From Marsupella aquatica (lineage: Eukaryota; Marchantiophyta): a stretch of 64,000 nucleotides of DNA. The stretch covers positions 30,690,001 to 30,754,000 of the forward strand of contig OZ316892.1 of the NCBI GenBank assembly GCA_973895155.1, given 5' to 3'. Shown here piece after piece: positions 10,212 through 22,900 of this stretch (within the stretch, counting starts at the first letter, position 1; every line of letters begins with the position of its first letter). Made by a program: the position numbers and the translations under genes. The notes beneath the pieces are model-generated. The model was not told the DNA's origin and did not search any database. It saw only the letters and a list, made by a program, of their open reading frames with translations.

Positions 10212-13200
10212 CTACTTTTTGATGCTAAAAGACCTGAATGTCTCCAGTATGTCTGACCCTAGGTCAGCAACAATATTCTTAAGCTTGCTAAGGCCAACTT
10301 CGGCCACAGACGACTCGTCTGCTGGAGCCTCGACTTTGATTTCTTCAAAGTACAATGCTCGAGGCAGATCTCCTCCCTTGTCACCCTTGACATACCTGAT
10401 GATCCAAGTCCTTGCCAAAACCTGATCCCTGATCTCATCTCTCCTCTCATCATCAAAATCCCTATAGTCCTGGCCCGAGATCCCCATCAACTGCAGACCA
10501 TTAGCTTCATTCACTTGAAGCACCACATCGCCAACCTGCACAGCAAAACAATACATATATGTTCCTTCCCCATCCCTAGAACAAGAGTGCTGGAGTCTGT
10601 TGCGTGATCGAGGACCTAAAGGTGACTCAGGATTCTGCATTCTCAACCTCCGTTTGTGCTTTCCCAAGGTGCAGGGACGGCCGTCACTCAAAACTCCCCC
10701 ACAGCCTTCATAAGTAAAGGCTCCAGCACATAGACCCCATATCTGATCAATCCTGATCTCATGGAGAGTATCATATAGGCTAAGCTTCTCCATCTGCAAA
10801 ACTGAAGCACCTCATTCTCAAAATCAAGAATTCAACAATTTGAATCAAACAAACTAACCAAAGACTCTTGCACTTTCTCACTCGACAGACTTTTGCAAGG
10901 ATTTCCCAAGGACTTCAAGTCCTTCCTCACTCCAAGTCCTTGGTAAATCCTTAGAGTCCTTACCGAAGGACTTAGCCAAGGACTCAGTGTTCTTGTCGAT
11001 GGACTAAGTGTCCTTTCCCAAGGACTCGGGGTCCTTCCCCAAGGACTCCGGGTCCTTCCCCAAGGACTCCGAAGGACTCGGGGTCCTTCCCCAAGGACTC
11101 CGAAGGACTCCCTCTCCTTCCCCAAGGACTCCGTGTCCTTGCCCAAGGACTCCAAAGGACTCCCTCTCCTTGCCCAAGGACTCCGTGTCCTTTCCCAAAG
11201 GACTCCGTGTCCTTTCCCAAAGGACTCCATGTCCTTTCCCAAGGACTCTTCCCAAGGACTCCGTGTCCTTTCCCAATGACTACTAGTCCTTTCCCAAGGA
11301 CTCTACCCAAGGACTCCAAGTCCTAGTCATGGCCGAAGGACTCCCAGTCCTTGCCCCACGACTCCAATAAGGACTTCAAGTGCTTATGAAGGACTTTAAG
11401 TGCTCAAGCGAGAACTGAAAGTCCTTAAGAAGGACTTGAACTCCTTGGCCCTTGTTGTCCGAGTCCTGCTAGTGTGACAAACCATAATGACAACCAAAGG
11501 CAAACAAATAAAGGACAAAAGAACATCACAAGGTAGGAAACCCATAGTTACCTGCTTGATCTCTACAACTAGTTCACAGTAGTGGCTCTTGTTTTCCGCC
11601 CTGATTTAGTTTGCTGCACATAAAACGATTTTCTATATTATTCAGTTTACAGCACCCAGAGAAAAACCTTCTTCCTTTTGCTACGGGTCTCTCACAAGAA
11701 GTTGCAATCTTTTCCTGGAGTTTGATGACTTGCGAGGAACAACTTGGGATTGGATTGCACTCCTGGACTGTGGAGGAGATGTTTCTCCTGCTTCAGTTTG
11801 AACAAGGCTCAACAGTTGCCTGAATGAAACATGAGAGCGAGACTCAGGAGTGAAGGGCAAGGTGCCAAGCTCAAGAGATGTCAATGGGGTACTGGTCACC
11901 TTGCTAGCTACTTCACTCTCCTGCTTCTGTTTCTTCCTCACATGCAGTCCGATGGCTGCTGTGGAATTGAACACTGGCATTTCAGGAGACTCATCCACAG
12001 GGGCACCCTGTTCATGCACCACACTAGTGTGGTCCACATTGTTCAACAACACAGTTGCTTGGACCTCGGCTTGTTCCTGCACACACAATGACGACATTCA
12101 CTTAATGGCCCAACTAAAAACTCAAACTGTCCAACTACCTAAACATGACCTGCAGGCCTAGTCTGGTTATACACATACCATTGCTTGCGTGGACTGCATC
12201 TGTTGCAAAAGGTGACGACGTGTGCCCAATTGGGCACTGTTAGCCCCATATGTTGCCTTCAAATCCTGAATATAGGAGCCTTCACCTGACGGCAGCTTGT
12301 CTACCACTCTCTTTGGAAGACCCCAACTTCGAATCCAATCTTCACAAAAGGGTTCCCCACAAGCAAAGCAACAACTTGTCCTTGTTTTATCCCCCAACAA
12401 GGTAAATAAACAATGCGGATGATAGGCGTGGCCACAACTTGCTGGAACCCAATTGAAACAATGATACTCGTGGCAACAAACTGGACAATTACTCACGAAC
12501 ACTTCAGTTCCCACTATCGCAGTTGATGTGGGAACAAATCGAGGCTGCAATGCTGGACATGGATTGGACAACACAGGCTCCAAAATGGACAATTCAGCCT
12601 TTTGAGCTGCTGCAGCCAACTCCAAACGCTTCACATGTCCTTCCAACTGTGATTCCACAACTTTCAAACGAGCCACCTTGTGTGGTAACTGTTCAAAGCG
12701 CTTCTTCCTGGTCTCAATGAGCTTCTCAAATGTAGCCATCCCCTTTAGGATAAATGACTCAGATTCCTTCAAAGCCTCCATGGCCTTGTTACCCTCCTCC
12801 AACTTCTGTTGCAGGATAACAACATAGCTTTCCTGCCCACCCCAAAAAATATATGCACACGACAACATTATTTGCAGCTCGTCGTCAATGCATCAATGCC
12901 TCGTCCTGCTAAATTGAATCCAACATCTCAACTAAACATATATATCCAGCCTACAGATAGTTTGATGGACACAGGGACAGGTCTGACATTGTACCTCCTC
13001 ATCTTGCTCTCCCTTGAGCTCCTCAAGCTCTATTTCCGTTGACATGTCATCATACAAGGTGTCTGCGGCCTTCACTTTGATTCTCACATCTTGCAATTCT
13101 TGCTGTAGTTTATGAAGTTGGTCCACTAGATCAGAGCTGAGTTTTGGATGATCCTTGTTTGCTGCCTCCAAGTCTTGCAGAGTCTTCTGAACCTTACTGA

Positions 13201-14179
13201 TGCTCTCATGGGTGTCTCTAAGACTGCATTTGATCGTGACTATTTGCCCATCCAGAATAGCAAGCAAAAGACTTCTTGGCACTATAGGGACAACAGGAGA
13301 AATAGGCTTGGCAGAGGGAAGCGTTGTTGTGGGGGCAGAAAGGGCAGCCTCCAATGGTTTGGGATGTGCGCTCTCGTGTGCGCTTCCCTTGCTACCAAAA
13401 TCCGCTCCTGAATCGGCTGTCCCCGGATGAGCTTTGTCCCCTGGCGCTTGATGCTTGATACAAATCTTTTTCCTAACCCGATTCTGAGTATCTTCACTAA
13501 ATTCCTGAGGCACTGGTGGCAAATACAGACGCAACCTCCTAACGCAAGGAGGCCCATCTGGCCTACCCTTGCCATCTCGCTCCCATTGTGCAATTTGCCC
13601 CTTCAGCTTCGACACCGCATACACACACCAGTCCACCTTTCGCCTTTGGATCCTTTCTGCATATGCCCCTTTGATGAAAGTGAAAGACAAGAATCCATTC
13701 ACTGGTGCATCGTAACCATCCACGACTTGGGATAGCTGCAAAACCTCCTCAATTGGGAGGCCCACACAGAGACTCAACTTATACCCATTCCTATCTTTCT
13801 CTCCAAACACTTCGGCCAATTGCTCCTTGGAAATGTCTTTGATCTTATGAGGATTAACACCTTCATTTGGAAGACCAAATGTGACATGGAAATACTCTGC
13901 GTCCTTCACATAATCTTTAGGATCCCATGGCTCTAGAGGCGGCTCCACCTTAGTCTTTGGTTTTGAAGTTTTGATACTCTCTACAAGAGCTGGAGAGTCG
14001 GGAGAAGCACGATCTGTAGCTTGGGAGACATACGTGGTTGGTTTGCTAGTGGACCGGACTCTACTGCTACGAGGGAGAACAGGGTCTGGGACTGTAACTA
14101 TCTCCATTTCTCCTAGCTCAAGAGTAGAAGTTCTAGGAGCTTCTGGATTATCAGTTGAGGCATCCATGACGGCATTCAA
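10212..14179 (-). CDS. Four-exon protein: coiled coil, RING-like zinc motif, OB-like C-terminus
   Basis: Predicted exons on the minus strand are 14179-12995, 12832-12179, 12076-11696 and 10793-10212 (933 codons). All introns are phase 0 with GT-AG borders (for example GTACAA..GGGCAG and GTATGT..GTGCAG). Exon 1 encodes a Thr/Ser/Pro-rich start, a folded region with WDPKDYV and LCVGLPIEEV, and the start of a coiled coil that continues in exon 2. At about residues 511-560 a zinc pattern CPVC, CGHAYHPHC, CCFAC fits a RING-like finger, so an E3 ubiquitin ligase role is possible. Exon 4 contains Cys residues followed by TYMYCFAVQVGDVVL and NEANGLQLMGIS, which faintly resemble the zinc-ribbon OB fold at the C-terminus of RPA70; this is weak. 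Intron 3 holds a palindrome array. No break is visible, so this is the best candidate host gene in the window. Its function is unknown. Confidence 0.6.
10879..11470. repeat. Intronic AAGGACTC..GTCCTT array
   Basis: Inside intron 3 (10794-11695) of the gene above, units such as AAGGACTCCGTGTCCTT, AAGGACTCGGGGTCCTT and AAGGACTCCCTCTCCTT repeat at 20-30 bp spacing. Overlapping open frames of 90-136 codons on both strands are translations of the repeat. The core word is the same as in the 5.6-6.7 kb array, but the spacer bases differ (GC-rich here, ATA or ATTAAT there). Confidence 0.85.
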
Positions 14180-15186
14180 AAATACGCTAGTACAGAGGAA
14201 AGTTGTGGTGAAAACTCAAAGTATAAGCAAGCGTATCGGGCCAACACCTACATTATTACCTCAGGACTGCTACGGATTGAAAATGGATGTTGGTTGGATT
14301 CAATCACCAACGAATCGGGTAAAATTTCCTCCGCTGGCTTCAAACAAACCGCCCGCTCGGCCTACATGCATTACACAATGGAATTAGAAGGTTGCATTAC
14401 TCCAACCAATGCAGCGGATAATCCCATGTTAATAGCATGCGAACAGATAGGGGTACATACGACGGTCTATCGAAAAGTCAGCTAAGGAATCAAAAGAATG
14501 CTAGCCATCATTTTTGAGAGTTTGATCATCATGTGCAAACCAAACCTATGTCACCGACCCGTTGACGTGCTCAGATGTGAAAAAAACAATGAAATCGCTT
14601 CCGGAAGTAAGTTGGCCGTCCTCCACTAGCTTCCCTTTGTTGCCAATAAACTCTGTTGCGACGAGAGCTCTCGGGCTGTAATTATCTCAATGGTTTGAAT
14701 GGGCCGGGCCAACATGGACAATCTTGCAATGCGCAACAAAATACCTACTCGTTTGCAATTTCTCGTCGCTCTCTCTTCCTGCCCCAACACTCGAACACTA
14801 CTGATTTTGGCTATGGACCTCAAGCTGCTTGGTGTCCACCATGAAACACTTCGTAAAATTTGATAGGCTCAGGCATAAAACTCTCAATAATACTCCTTTG
14901 TCCTCGAGTCCTTACTACTGTTGAGACTATCGCGCCAAAGTTGGAAGGACTTGGAGTCCTTGTTTTCAAAATGTCCTGGCCGGCGGGGATTGCGAGGACA
15001 TTTATTGTAGGTTTCCAAGACTTCTGAGTCCTTTTTTTGAAAAGTAAACGATGGCTACTCGCCTCGAGGACATTAAACACATCATAAGTACTCTATATGA
15101 GGATACGAGTGCAAGCTTTACTAGGGTCCTACTAAATCCAAAAAAGTTCATTTAATGGAATCAGTTCACCAGTTCAAATCTAGCCT
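14180..15186. other. Non-coding DNA with scattered AAGGACT palindromes
   Basis: No supported gene; it holds the presumed 5' region of the minus-strand gene. AAGGACT-TGG-AGTCCTT lies at 14945-14961, and half-sites occur near 14890-14910 and 15025. An 86-codon minus-strand frame (14820-15080) spans these words and is probably chance. Confidence 0.5.
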
Positions 15187-16305
15187 TTGATATACGTATC
15201 CTCAATCTTGGCCATTGAGGGATATGTTGCACATTTAATGCAAAATGGCAAGGACTCGAGTCCTTTTTGTGGAGAAAAAAGGAGAAAAATGGTAGTCCTC
15301 AATCATGCAATGGACCATCAAGCGCAAATTGCTGATTTTGGATCCCAAATCCAGGGCAAATCCAGAAATGTTGTGATCCCAAGTGGAGTGCATTGGGATA
15401 GAAAAAATGGAATTAGTCGCATGTACACAGAGAGGTCAGGGCTCCATGAGTTTCTAAAGTTGGTTTTTGACCGATTTGATGTTGCAATTTGGACATGTGC
15501 TGGGGTACATTGAACAGTGAAAATGTTGAACATGATGTTCACTGCTGAGGAGCGGTTGAAACTTAAGTTTGTATTCACACAGGTGGAAGCCTTTGACACA
15601 GGCATTCAAAGGCGTGACATTACAAACGGAAAGGCAAATGTGCTACTGAAGGATTTTCGGGTGATATGGAGTGGATTTGGAAATCTATATGATGAAACCA
15701 ACACTCTCCTTGTGGATGACTCCCCCCTTAAGGCATTTGCCAACCCAAGCATGACCGGACTATTTCCAGTGCCCTACACGCATGCCAATGGTGGAGATAA
15801 TTTTCTTCTAACAATTCTTTGGCCTTGTCTTGAGAAACTATCCCATGCAAGTGACATTAGATGTTATCTTCTTCTTAACTCTCCACTGTGGTCTCTATTG
15901 CACATAAAGAGAGACAAGGTAAAAAATGAAATTACTTATGATCAACTTAGTAAGAGATGTGCAACAAAAATTTGGAAGTCACACTTTACGCATAGTGTGT
16001 TGGACCTCAATAGCAATGAGATTCCTTGGAGCGTGAAGCATCGTATATGTAGTTTACGTCATGAGGCAGAACTTGACGATGCACTTGTCACGTCACTTGC
16101 TAAAGCATTTGTAGGAAGGGACTATTCAGGTCCGCATAGAGAAAATCCCAGACACTTTTTGCGGGAGATTATAGCCATTAGGAACAACACCACCAAGTTT
16201 CAGCTCCCTGAAGATAAAGGGACTTGCAACCATGACACTAGGGTAGATAGTAAAGGAGACATGGGCACGTGCTCAAATACACATTGTAAGGAGCACATTG
16301 TTTAG
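15187..16305 (+). pseudogene. FCP1/NIF-type (HAD) phosphatase-like copy, broken
   Basis: One frame runs from about 15187 to 16305 with a single TGA at 15511-15513. Before the stop it reads SGLHEFLKLVFDRFDVAIWTCA, and after it TNTLLVDDSPLKAFANP. These match the middle and the DD motif of FCP1/NIF-like phosphatases, which remove phosphate from Ser residues of proteins such as the RNA polymerase II tail. The catalytic DxDx(T/V) motif expected near MVVL reads LNHAMDH, so the nucleophile is lost. The C-terminal region (GRDYSGPHRENPRHFLREI) fits plant members as I remember them. No ATG precedes the conserved part clearly. An AAGGACTCGAGTCCTT palindrome (15250-15265) sits inside the frame. No introns are visible, so it may be a retrocopy or a decayed family member. 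Confidence 0.6.
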
Positions 16306-16691
16306 AGATATGACTCATGTTAAGCCCCTTAGATAGAAGAAATACATTGTAAATTTGGAGATAATTGTGTATTATTTTATAATCTATTTGGAGTTATGTC
16401 ATTTTGTTCACACATATTCAAGGGTTTCTTTGTGCCAAAATGTTTTTATAAGTATGATCTCTATCCTACTATTCTTTGTGATTTCATAAATAATTATCTC
16501 TATCCTATTATTCTTTGTGAATCAATAAATGATAATATGTATTATTTATTAATATAATACTAATATGATTCGGCCTATAAAGTGTACATTTAGAGACCAA
16601 AAAGTGTACATTTGGGTTTCTTAAAGTGTACATTTGGGGACATGAAAGTGTACATTTCAAGACTGATTTGTGAACAACAGAAAATACACTT
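16306..16691. other. AT-rich spacer
   Basis: No gene. The DNA is AT-rich with two near-copies of TCTATCCTA(C/T)TATTCTTTGTGA (near 16460 and 16500). It ends at the truncated edge of gypsy element E. Confidence 0.5.
16579..16657. repeat. AAAGTGTACATTT, four spaced copies
   Basis: The 13-mer AAAGTGTACATTT (with a TGTACA palindrome core) starts near 16579, 16600, 16623 and 16644, so the copies are 21-23 bp apart. The array lies just outside the truncated end of element E. Confidence 0.85.
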
Positions 16692-19498
16692 TTAATGAAT
16701 AGGCTGATTATACCTATTCTTCCTCCTCCTGGTCACAGGTGTAATGGGTCCAATGAAATCAATACCCCACTTCTCAAAAGGCGCTAAAGGTAAAATAAGA
16801 GTGAGAGGATGGTTACTTGTCATGGCAGGTCGGTCTGTCTGTTGGCAAGGATCACATCCCTTCACAAACCCTTGTACATCTTTGTGGAGTGTTGGCCACC
16901 AATATCCAGCATCTAGAATTTTCCTAGAGGTAGTAGCCGCAGCTGCATAGTGTCCACCAGCCTCCTCTTCATGTAGAGCTCTCATCACCACCTGAATTTG
17001 TTTTTTCTCCAGGCACCTCCTTAGCCTTCCGTCTACACCCTCCTTGTGTAAAGCACCTTAAATTACCAATATGTATGGCCTGAGATTCCTCAAAAATACA
17101 GCAACAGCTTCTTTCCCCATCTCTCTTGGTACCCTTGCGGTTTGAAGAAAGTTGATGATTTCCAAGTACCATGTGTCATCCTCAATCTTTACTTGGAACA
17201 GGTCCTCATCAGGGAATTGATCATCCACCTCAGCCCGATCTGCTGGCCCATCAATCCTTAAGAAAAAATCAGCATTGCCATGACTCTTTCCAGATCTAAC
17301 TCTTACTTCATAATCAAACTCTTGTAAAAGCAAGACCCACCTTGCTACCCTACCGGTTACATCAGCCTTGTTCACCATATACTTCAAGGCATTGTGATCA
17401 GTATGGAAGATGACTTTGTAACCCAATAAATAGTGCCTAAACTTCTTGCATGAGTAGATGATATATACCTAGAGCTTCCCTATCAGTAGGTGAGTAGTTT
17501 TTCTCTGCTGGTGCTAGGAGTCTACTTGCAAAGTAAATTGGATGGTCTCTTCCGTGGTCATCTAATTGGCTTAATACAACACCAATACAAAAACCAGAGA
17601 CATCCACATATACATGAAACTCTTTACTCCAATCAGGTGAGCTAAGAATGGGTGCTTCTGATAATCATTTTTTCAACTCTTTGAAACTAGCCATTCTCTC
17701 AACAGTAGGCTCAAACTCTGATCCTCTCTTTAACATTATAGTCAAGGGTAGGGCTACCTTTGCAAAGTCTTTTATGAACCTCCTGTAGTAGTTCACACAG
17801 CCAAGAAAGCCTCTTACCTCAGTCACGGTAGTAGGAAACATAACTCTTAGCCATACACCAACCTTCTCCTGGTCCACTTCAATCCCCTTCTTGGACACCT
17901 TGTGGCCAAGCAGAATACCCTCTTTAACTCCAAAGTAACACTTGCCTGGGTGTAACTTCAGTCCAATCTCACGGCACCTCTGAAATGTCATTCTTAGGTT
18001 GTCTACATGATCCTCTTTTTTCCCATACACCACAAAGTCATCAATGAAAATTTCCAAGAATTTCTTTAGAAAGTCATGAAAAATATTCATCATCAAACGC
18101 TGGAACATGCCTGGTGCATTGCATAGACCAAAGGGCATCCTCCTAAAGGCAAATACTCCCCATTCCGTGGTGAAGGCGGTCTTGAGCTGGTCTTCCTTCA
18201 TTATCCATATCTGGTTGTAACCTGAATAGCCATCCAAGAAACTATAGATCTCCCATCCACCTACTATGTCAAGTACCATGTCGGTAAAAGGGATAGGGTA
18301 ATGGTCTTTCTTAGTGGCCTCATTCAACTTCCTAAAATCTTGACACACTCTGATTTTTGGTTTTCCATCAGCTCCTGACTTTTTTGGCACAACAACTATA
18401 GGTGATACCCATTCACTATGAAGCATAGGATATATGAAACCAGCCTCCAATAACTTATCAATATCATCTTTCACCATTAATGAATATTTTGGATTTATTC
18501 TATATTGCCTTTGGCGAACTGGTCTGGCTCCCAACATCAAATCAATCCTAATTATGCTCTCCTAGTTCAGGGTTAACTCCAGTGAGATCAATATGACTCC
18601 ATGCAAACTAAGATATCTACATAGTCAGCTAGTAGATTTTGAATGGTCTTCTCTTTAGGTGGGCTGAGAGCATACCCCAGATTAAAGTCCTTACCCTCCT
18701 TCACTGAAATTTTTATGTATTGCTTGGATGTGATCACCTCCATGCGGTTCCTCAAGGTTGGATCCAATGCCTCCTCCAATTGTGCTAGCCTCAAGCCTCC
18801 CTGCCAAGGTTCCTCCACTTTCTTCAACGGTGTATCCCTGATTAGATTCTTCTTTTTACTGGTCTGGTCCTGACTTGTAAGCTTTTCCTCTAGGTCAATT
18901 TTGGCCTTGGCCTCCTTTAATGTAGAGTTCTCAAGCTCATTATTTTCTTTTGCAGACCCCTCTTTGGTTAGACTTCCCTCCTGGTTGACAATGGTATCTT
19001 TCTCTCCAAACACTTCTTCCTCAATCAATCTACTCACAAAATCCAGCATAAAAACTTCATTCATCTGATTCTAAGTCGGTGGTAATCTCAGAATCATACT
19101 CCTCTTTTTCTAGAGTAGTCTCTCCCTCATGCTCATCTTGACCCCAAGGTACTGAAATAGACGGCTTTCCAAATCTAAATTCTTTTCTTCCCCAATCAGA
19201 AGTCACCTTGGCTCCATAAAGCCATGGTCTACCAATCAAGACTGGGTAGGTAGAAGGCCTAGCTGGCCTCATTAGCAAATAATTTAGTAAGAATTCTTTA
19301 CCTCCAATAAGTGTTGGTACCTTGGTGAGGGTCCCCACTAGCAGCACCCTTGCTCCATTGGCTAACCTCATCGTCTTGGCTGTGTGCTGGAGTTTCTTGA
19401 AGCCAAGTTGTTGTGCTGTTGCCTCAATCATAATGTTGACTCCCGAGCCTCCATCAACTGGGACATATGAGAGCACACACCCACTTATTTGAATGTCA
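16692..19498 (-). pseudogene. Element E protease-RT-RNase H-integrase remnant
   Basis: In minus-strand order the pieces are: aspartic protease with VPVDGGSGVNIM (19476-19057), an acidic/Lys linker (19064-18588), reverse transcriptase (18540-17665) with VCQDFRKLNEATKKDHYP and active site FIDDF, RNase H end (17426-17058) with FHTDHNALKYMVNKADVTGR, and the integrase H2C2 zinc region plus the first part of the core, GIDFIGPITP (16991-16692). Frames are broken by a short insertion near 17455-17465, a TAA near 17056 and shifts near 18545. It is clearly related to the intact gag-pol of C. Truncation inside the integrase core leaves only the first catalytic Asp. Not functional. Confidence 0.9.
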
Positions 19499-19501
19499 AT
19501 T

Positions 19502-19927
19502 CACTAGTATATTTTGGGGCCTAGTCCGATTCTCACCTTCCGACGATGCCAAGATTTCCGATTCTATTCTAATTGGATCTACGATCCAACCGTCCAAGCC
19601 AAGGCGTATCGGACCTTGCCATTAAACTAGAATCGGACTATCACCATTCCAACCCAATCACAAACGGGCCGTCATTACGATGTAGGAAAATTTGGATTGT
19701 TTGTCCAAGCCAGAAGCAATTGGACCGCTTGGTCCGATTCTTCTCCAATGCTAGATGAATTGGAAACCCCTTTCCAAAGAAAAACGTAAGCACGTTTCCA
19801 ATCAAATTAGAATTGGAAGTTGCCATTCAATACAAATTGGAAGTTTTTGATGCGCATGGAATTGGATATTCCAAGGTTTTCAGGATTGGACAATTGTTTC
19901 CAAGTGATAGGCACTGGGATTCATATT
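19502..19927. other. Left arm of X: AATTGGA/TCCAATT-rich subterminal region
   Basis: About 425 bp with frequent TTGGA or TCCAA words (for example near 19577, 19670, 19718, 19758, 19815, 19840 and 19862). No gene. It ends with the ATATT target duplication of element A at 19923-19927. Confidence 0.7.
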
Positions 19928-22900
19928 TGTCGCGTCCCTAACCTGGGCCTTAAATCCAGTTTAGTGCCATGGCGCGACCTTGACCACCAGTAGGGGTGAG
20001 GGTTCGGGTAAGGAGGTGTGTAGTGGCCCCGATTAGCCCTAAGTCGGGCTAAGCCGATATACTTACTGGTATAACGCTTAAGCAATTCGTACTAGTCATA
20101 GGTATCTTTTATCTTCCACCGCTGGAATCCTCCCTCCGTTAGTGACTCGGACTAACTCCCGGCTTGGGGCTTTTCAAGCCATCGATGCGAAAGAACCTTG
20201 TGACATACAATGGGTGGCAATCCCTACCATTAGTCCGCACCCGGTACGTCCCTTAAAATGGTGCCTTTTCCCAGACAAAGCATACTCACAACACCAGTTA
20301 CTTGCGGAAACATTAGAGGGAAAAGACTACATTTACTCAGCGAAGCATCAGTTTACATGGTTGACTCGACTTCAAAGGGGGTCAGCAGGCCCAACGGCAG
20401 TCGATGCCCAGTCTCTACGAGGCCCCGCCTCGCACTTGCCCAGCAAGCTCGACTCTGGCTCTCACTCCTTGGTGCGCTCTGACCCTGCTCAGGCCGGGAC
20501 TCCCCGTGCCTCACCTTTTTTCTGCTGAGATAACTAAGCCTTCTCCCCTTTCCAAAGCGAAAGGGGAAGCCTAAATACTACAGTTTGCAGAAGAGAACCG
20601 GAGGATACTACCTTCCGGGATACTACCTATTGACTAACTACCTTCTGACTACTGGCCGTGTCGCACTGACTGGTTGACCGTCGACGACAAGGGTGCCGAC
20701 CAGGATGGCAGCGGCCAAGCCTACTGACAAAAATCTAGTCCGTTGATGGACTCCATCCTACGTTGGCTGATCCTAACTGATCCGGCCCTAATTCTTTCTA
20801 CTGCCGCTAATCGGCGCCTAATGACAACCATTCTGTTGTTACACCTAACCAAAAGATGCCGCTGACTTAACTACCTCATGCGGCGCCTGCTTCCACCCTT
20901 CGCTAACCACCCCTTAAGTGTGTGCTGTGGTTGGACCAGGGCTGGTCCCCTTGTCGGGGCGAGACCTCAAGCCGCCTTGATCAGAGGTGGGCCCAGGTTT
21001 TCCCCGCTGGAGGACGAGCAGGGTAACGCGGTCCTGCAAGGCCTTGTTGTCCCGTACCGCCTCCTCCGCCTCGTTTGCAGCTTCATCGGCCTCGGTCTGG
21101 AGCCGCGCTACCTCCAGGTTGAGCTGGTTAATGGAGTCGCAATGGATCTGGTCCTGCGCCAGCAATTTATCCCGTTCGGCGAAGAGACTAGCCACCTGCT
21201 GTGTTGCCTGCAGGAATTGTTTGTTGAGGTCGGTCAGGCTGGTAACCCAAGCCGAAGATGCTGAGCGTAATTGAAGCACGGTGTTGTCCAGCTTCTTGAG
21301 ATCTGCTTGTGCTCCGCTTAACTCCTGGGTTAGTCCGTCCCTCTGTTCGACGGTGCGGACTAACTCCTCACGGCGGGTAGTGGCCTCCTCCTCGAGGTGC
21401 TCTACTAGCATCTGGAGGTGCCCGATCTCATTCCCCTTTGCCATGAGTTCTTCTTCCAAGCGGCTTACGATCCGTGGTTGGTGCTCTAACATGAAGAAGG
21501 CTGGTTGAAAGTACGCCGAGACTTGTTGTCCGATGTACGTCGCCAGCTCCCCAGACATAGTCTGGCTAAACTTCTGGACCAGGTCGTAGGCCATGGTCCC
21601 CGGGGCTACTTGGTAGTCCTTCATCCTCTCGGGTACCGGTGGTTCCTCGGGCGGGGCAACGAGCTCCTCCGTAGTCTGCGCTGGGAAGGGGAAGGTTTCT
21701 TCAGGTGGTGGAGGGATTGGGGGTGGTTGTACTGCGGGTAGCGGAGGCTCGACGGAAGGGGGCGGCGGAATTTCCACAGGAGGAGGTGGCGGAGTATTAG
21801 TCGCGGCTTCCGGCTCGGGGTTTGCCTGAGGGACGGTAGTCCGCGCGCTCGGGGTTGCCTCCTCTGGGGCGGGGGTGACATTAGTTGGGGCTGAGGTGGC
21901 CATATTCTTTCCTCTGGCCTCCCTCCGTGCCTTGTACCAGGCAAGGATAATGGCGATATGACTGCCCAAGTAAGTCTTCCCCCCAATAGCCATACCACCC
22001 TGAGCCCGCTTCAGCTCCCCCGAGAATCTTTGGTAGAAGAATTGGGCCCAGTTCCGCCGTTTGTACTATTCCACCTGCACGATCGTTCAGAGGGAAATCT
22101 CAGATTGTGGCTCAATCATGTGTAGGGTAGTCCGTATGAAGTTAAGACGCTCCATGCAGATTAAGTTGGTGCACCACCCCTGCTTGTATCCGTTGTCCGT
22201 CTTACCCTTGGGTTTGAAGTGTCGTGGCGTATACTCCTTATCCCGAATTCGGAGTTCAACCGGCACCGGCCGGGGCAGACAGAAGATTTGCGTTAACCGA
22301 TGCTTCGTGAGTGATAAGGCCTGCCCCAAAACCTTGGTGGTCGATGTGTCAGTGTCAAAATTGGAGATGAACTCACAAATCTCCTTTGGCCTGGCGGCGC
22401 ACGGCCTCCATAGCAAGTGAGCAAACTGCTCCAACTGATGCTCCTTGAGATAGTCCGCGTGTTTGAGTTTCTTGATCGCGATCCAGACTACTTCGGGGAC
22501 GCGAATTACCTGTAATAAGTTGGACTTTGGGTTATCTGGGGGCCGTCAGGTCTGGTTGGACGGGGGGTTTGCTGGGGCAAGTGCAGGCGCGGCGTTGGTT
22601 TGCATTGTTGATTCGGGGGCCGTCGTCGTCCTTGGCCGCTTACAAGAACGCTGTTCGAGTTGCGGACTAGCTTGCTCGGAACCTGAGGAACACTCTGTGT
22701 TGATCACTGGACGGACTTGGGACCGGTTTGGCGGTACGCCAGTGGTCATCGGCTGAGGCACTGGTGGTATCGGGGTAGCCATATCCCAGTTGAAGGCGTT
22801 GGAGCTTTCCCCGAGGAACGTAAGATTACGCGCCGCTTCCCGTTGTCTGTTGATGTCTTCTTGATGCTTTTCGGCTGCGATCTGCTAGTCTAGGTACCCC

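Noticed and set aside
10832-11319. Several overlapping 90-136 codon frames on both strands
   Set aside because: They are translations of the AAGGACTC..GTCCTT array inside an intron; all frames give the same low-complexity GKD/SPW/RTR pattern.
14820-15080. 86-codon minus-strand frame
   Set aside because: Runs across AAGGACT words; no similarity to neighbouring genes.
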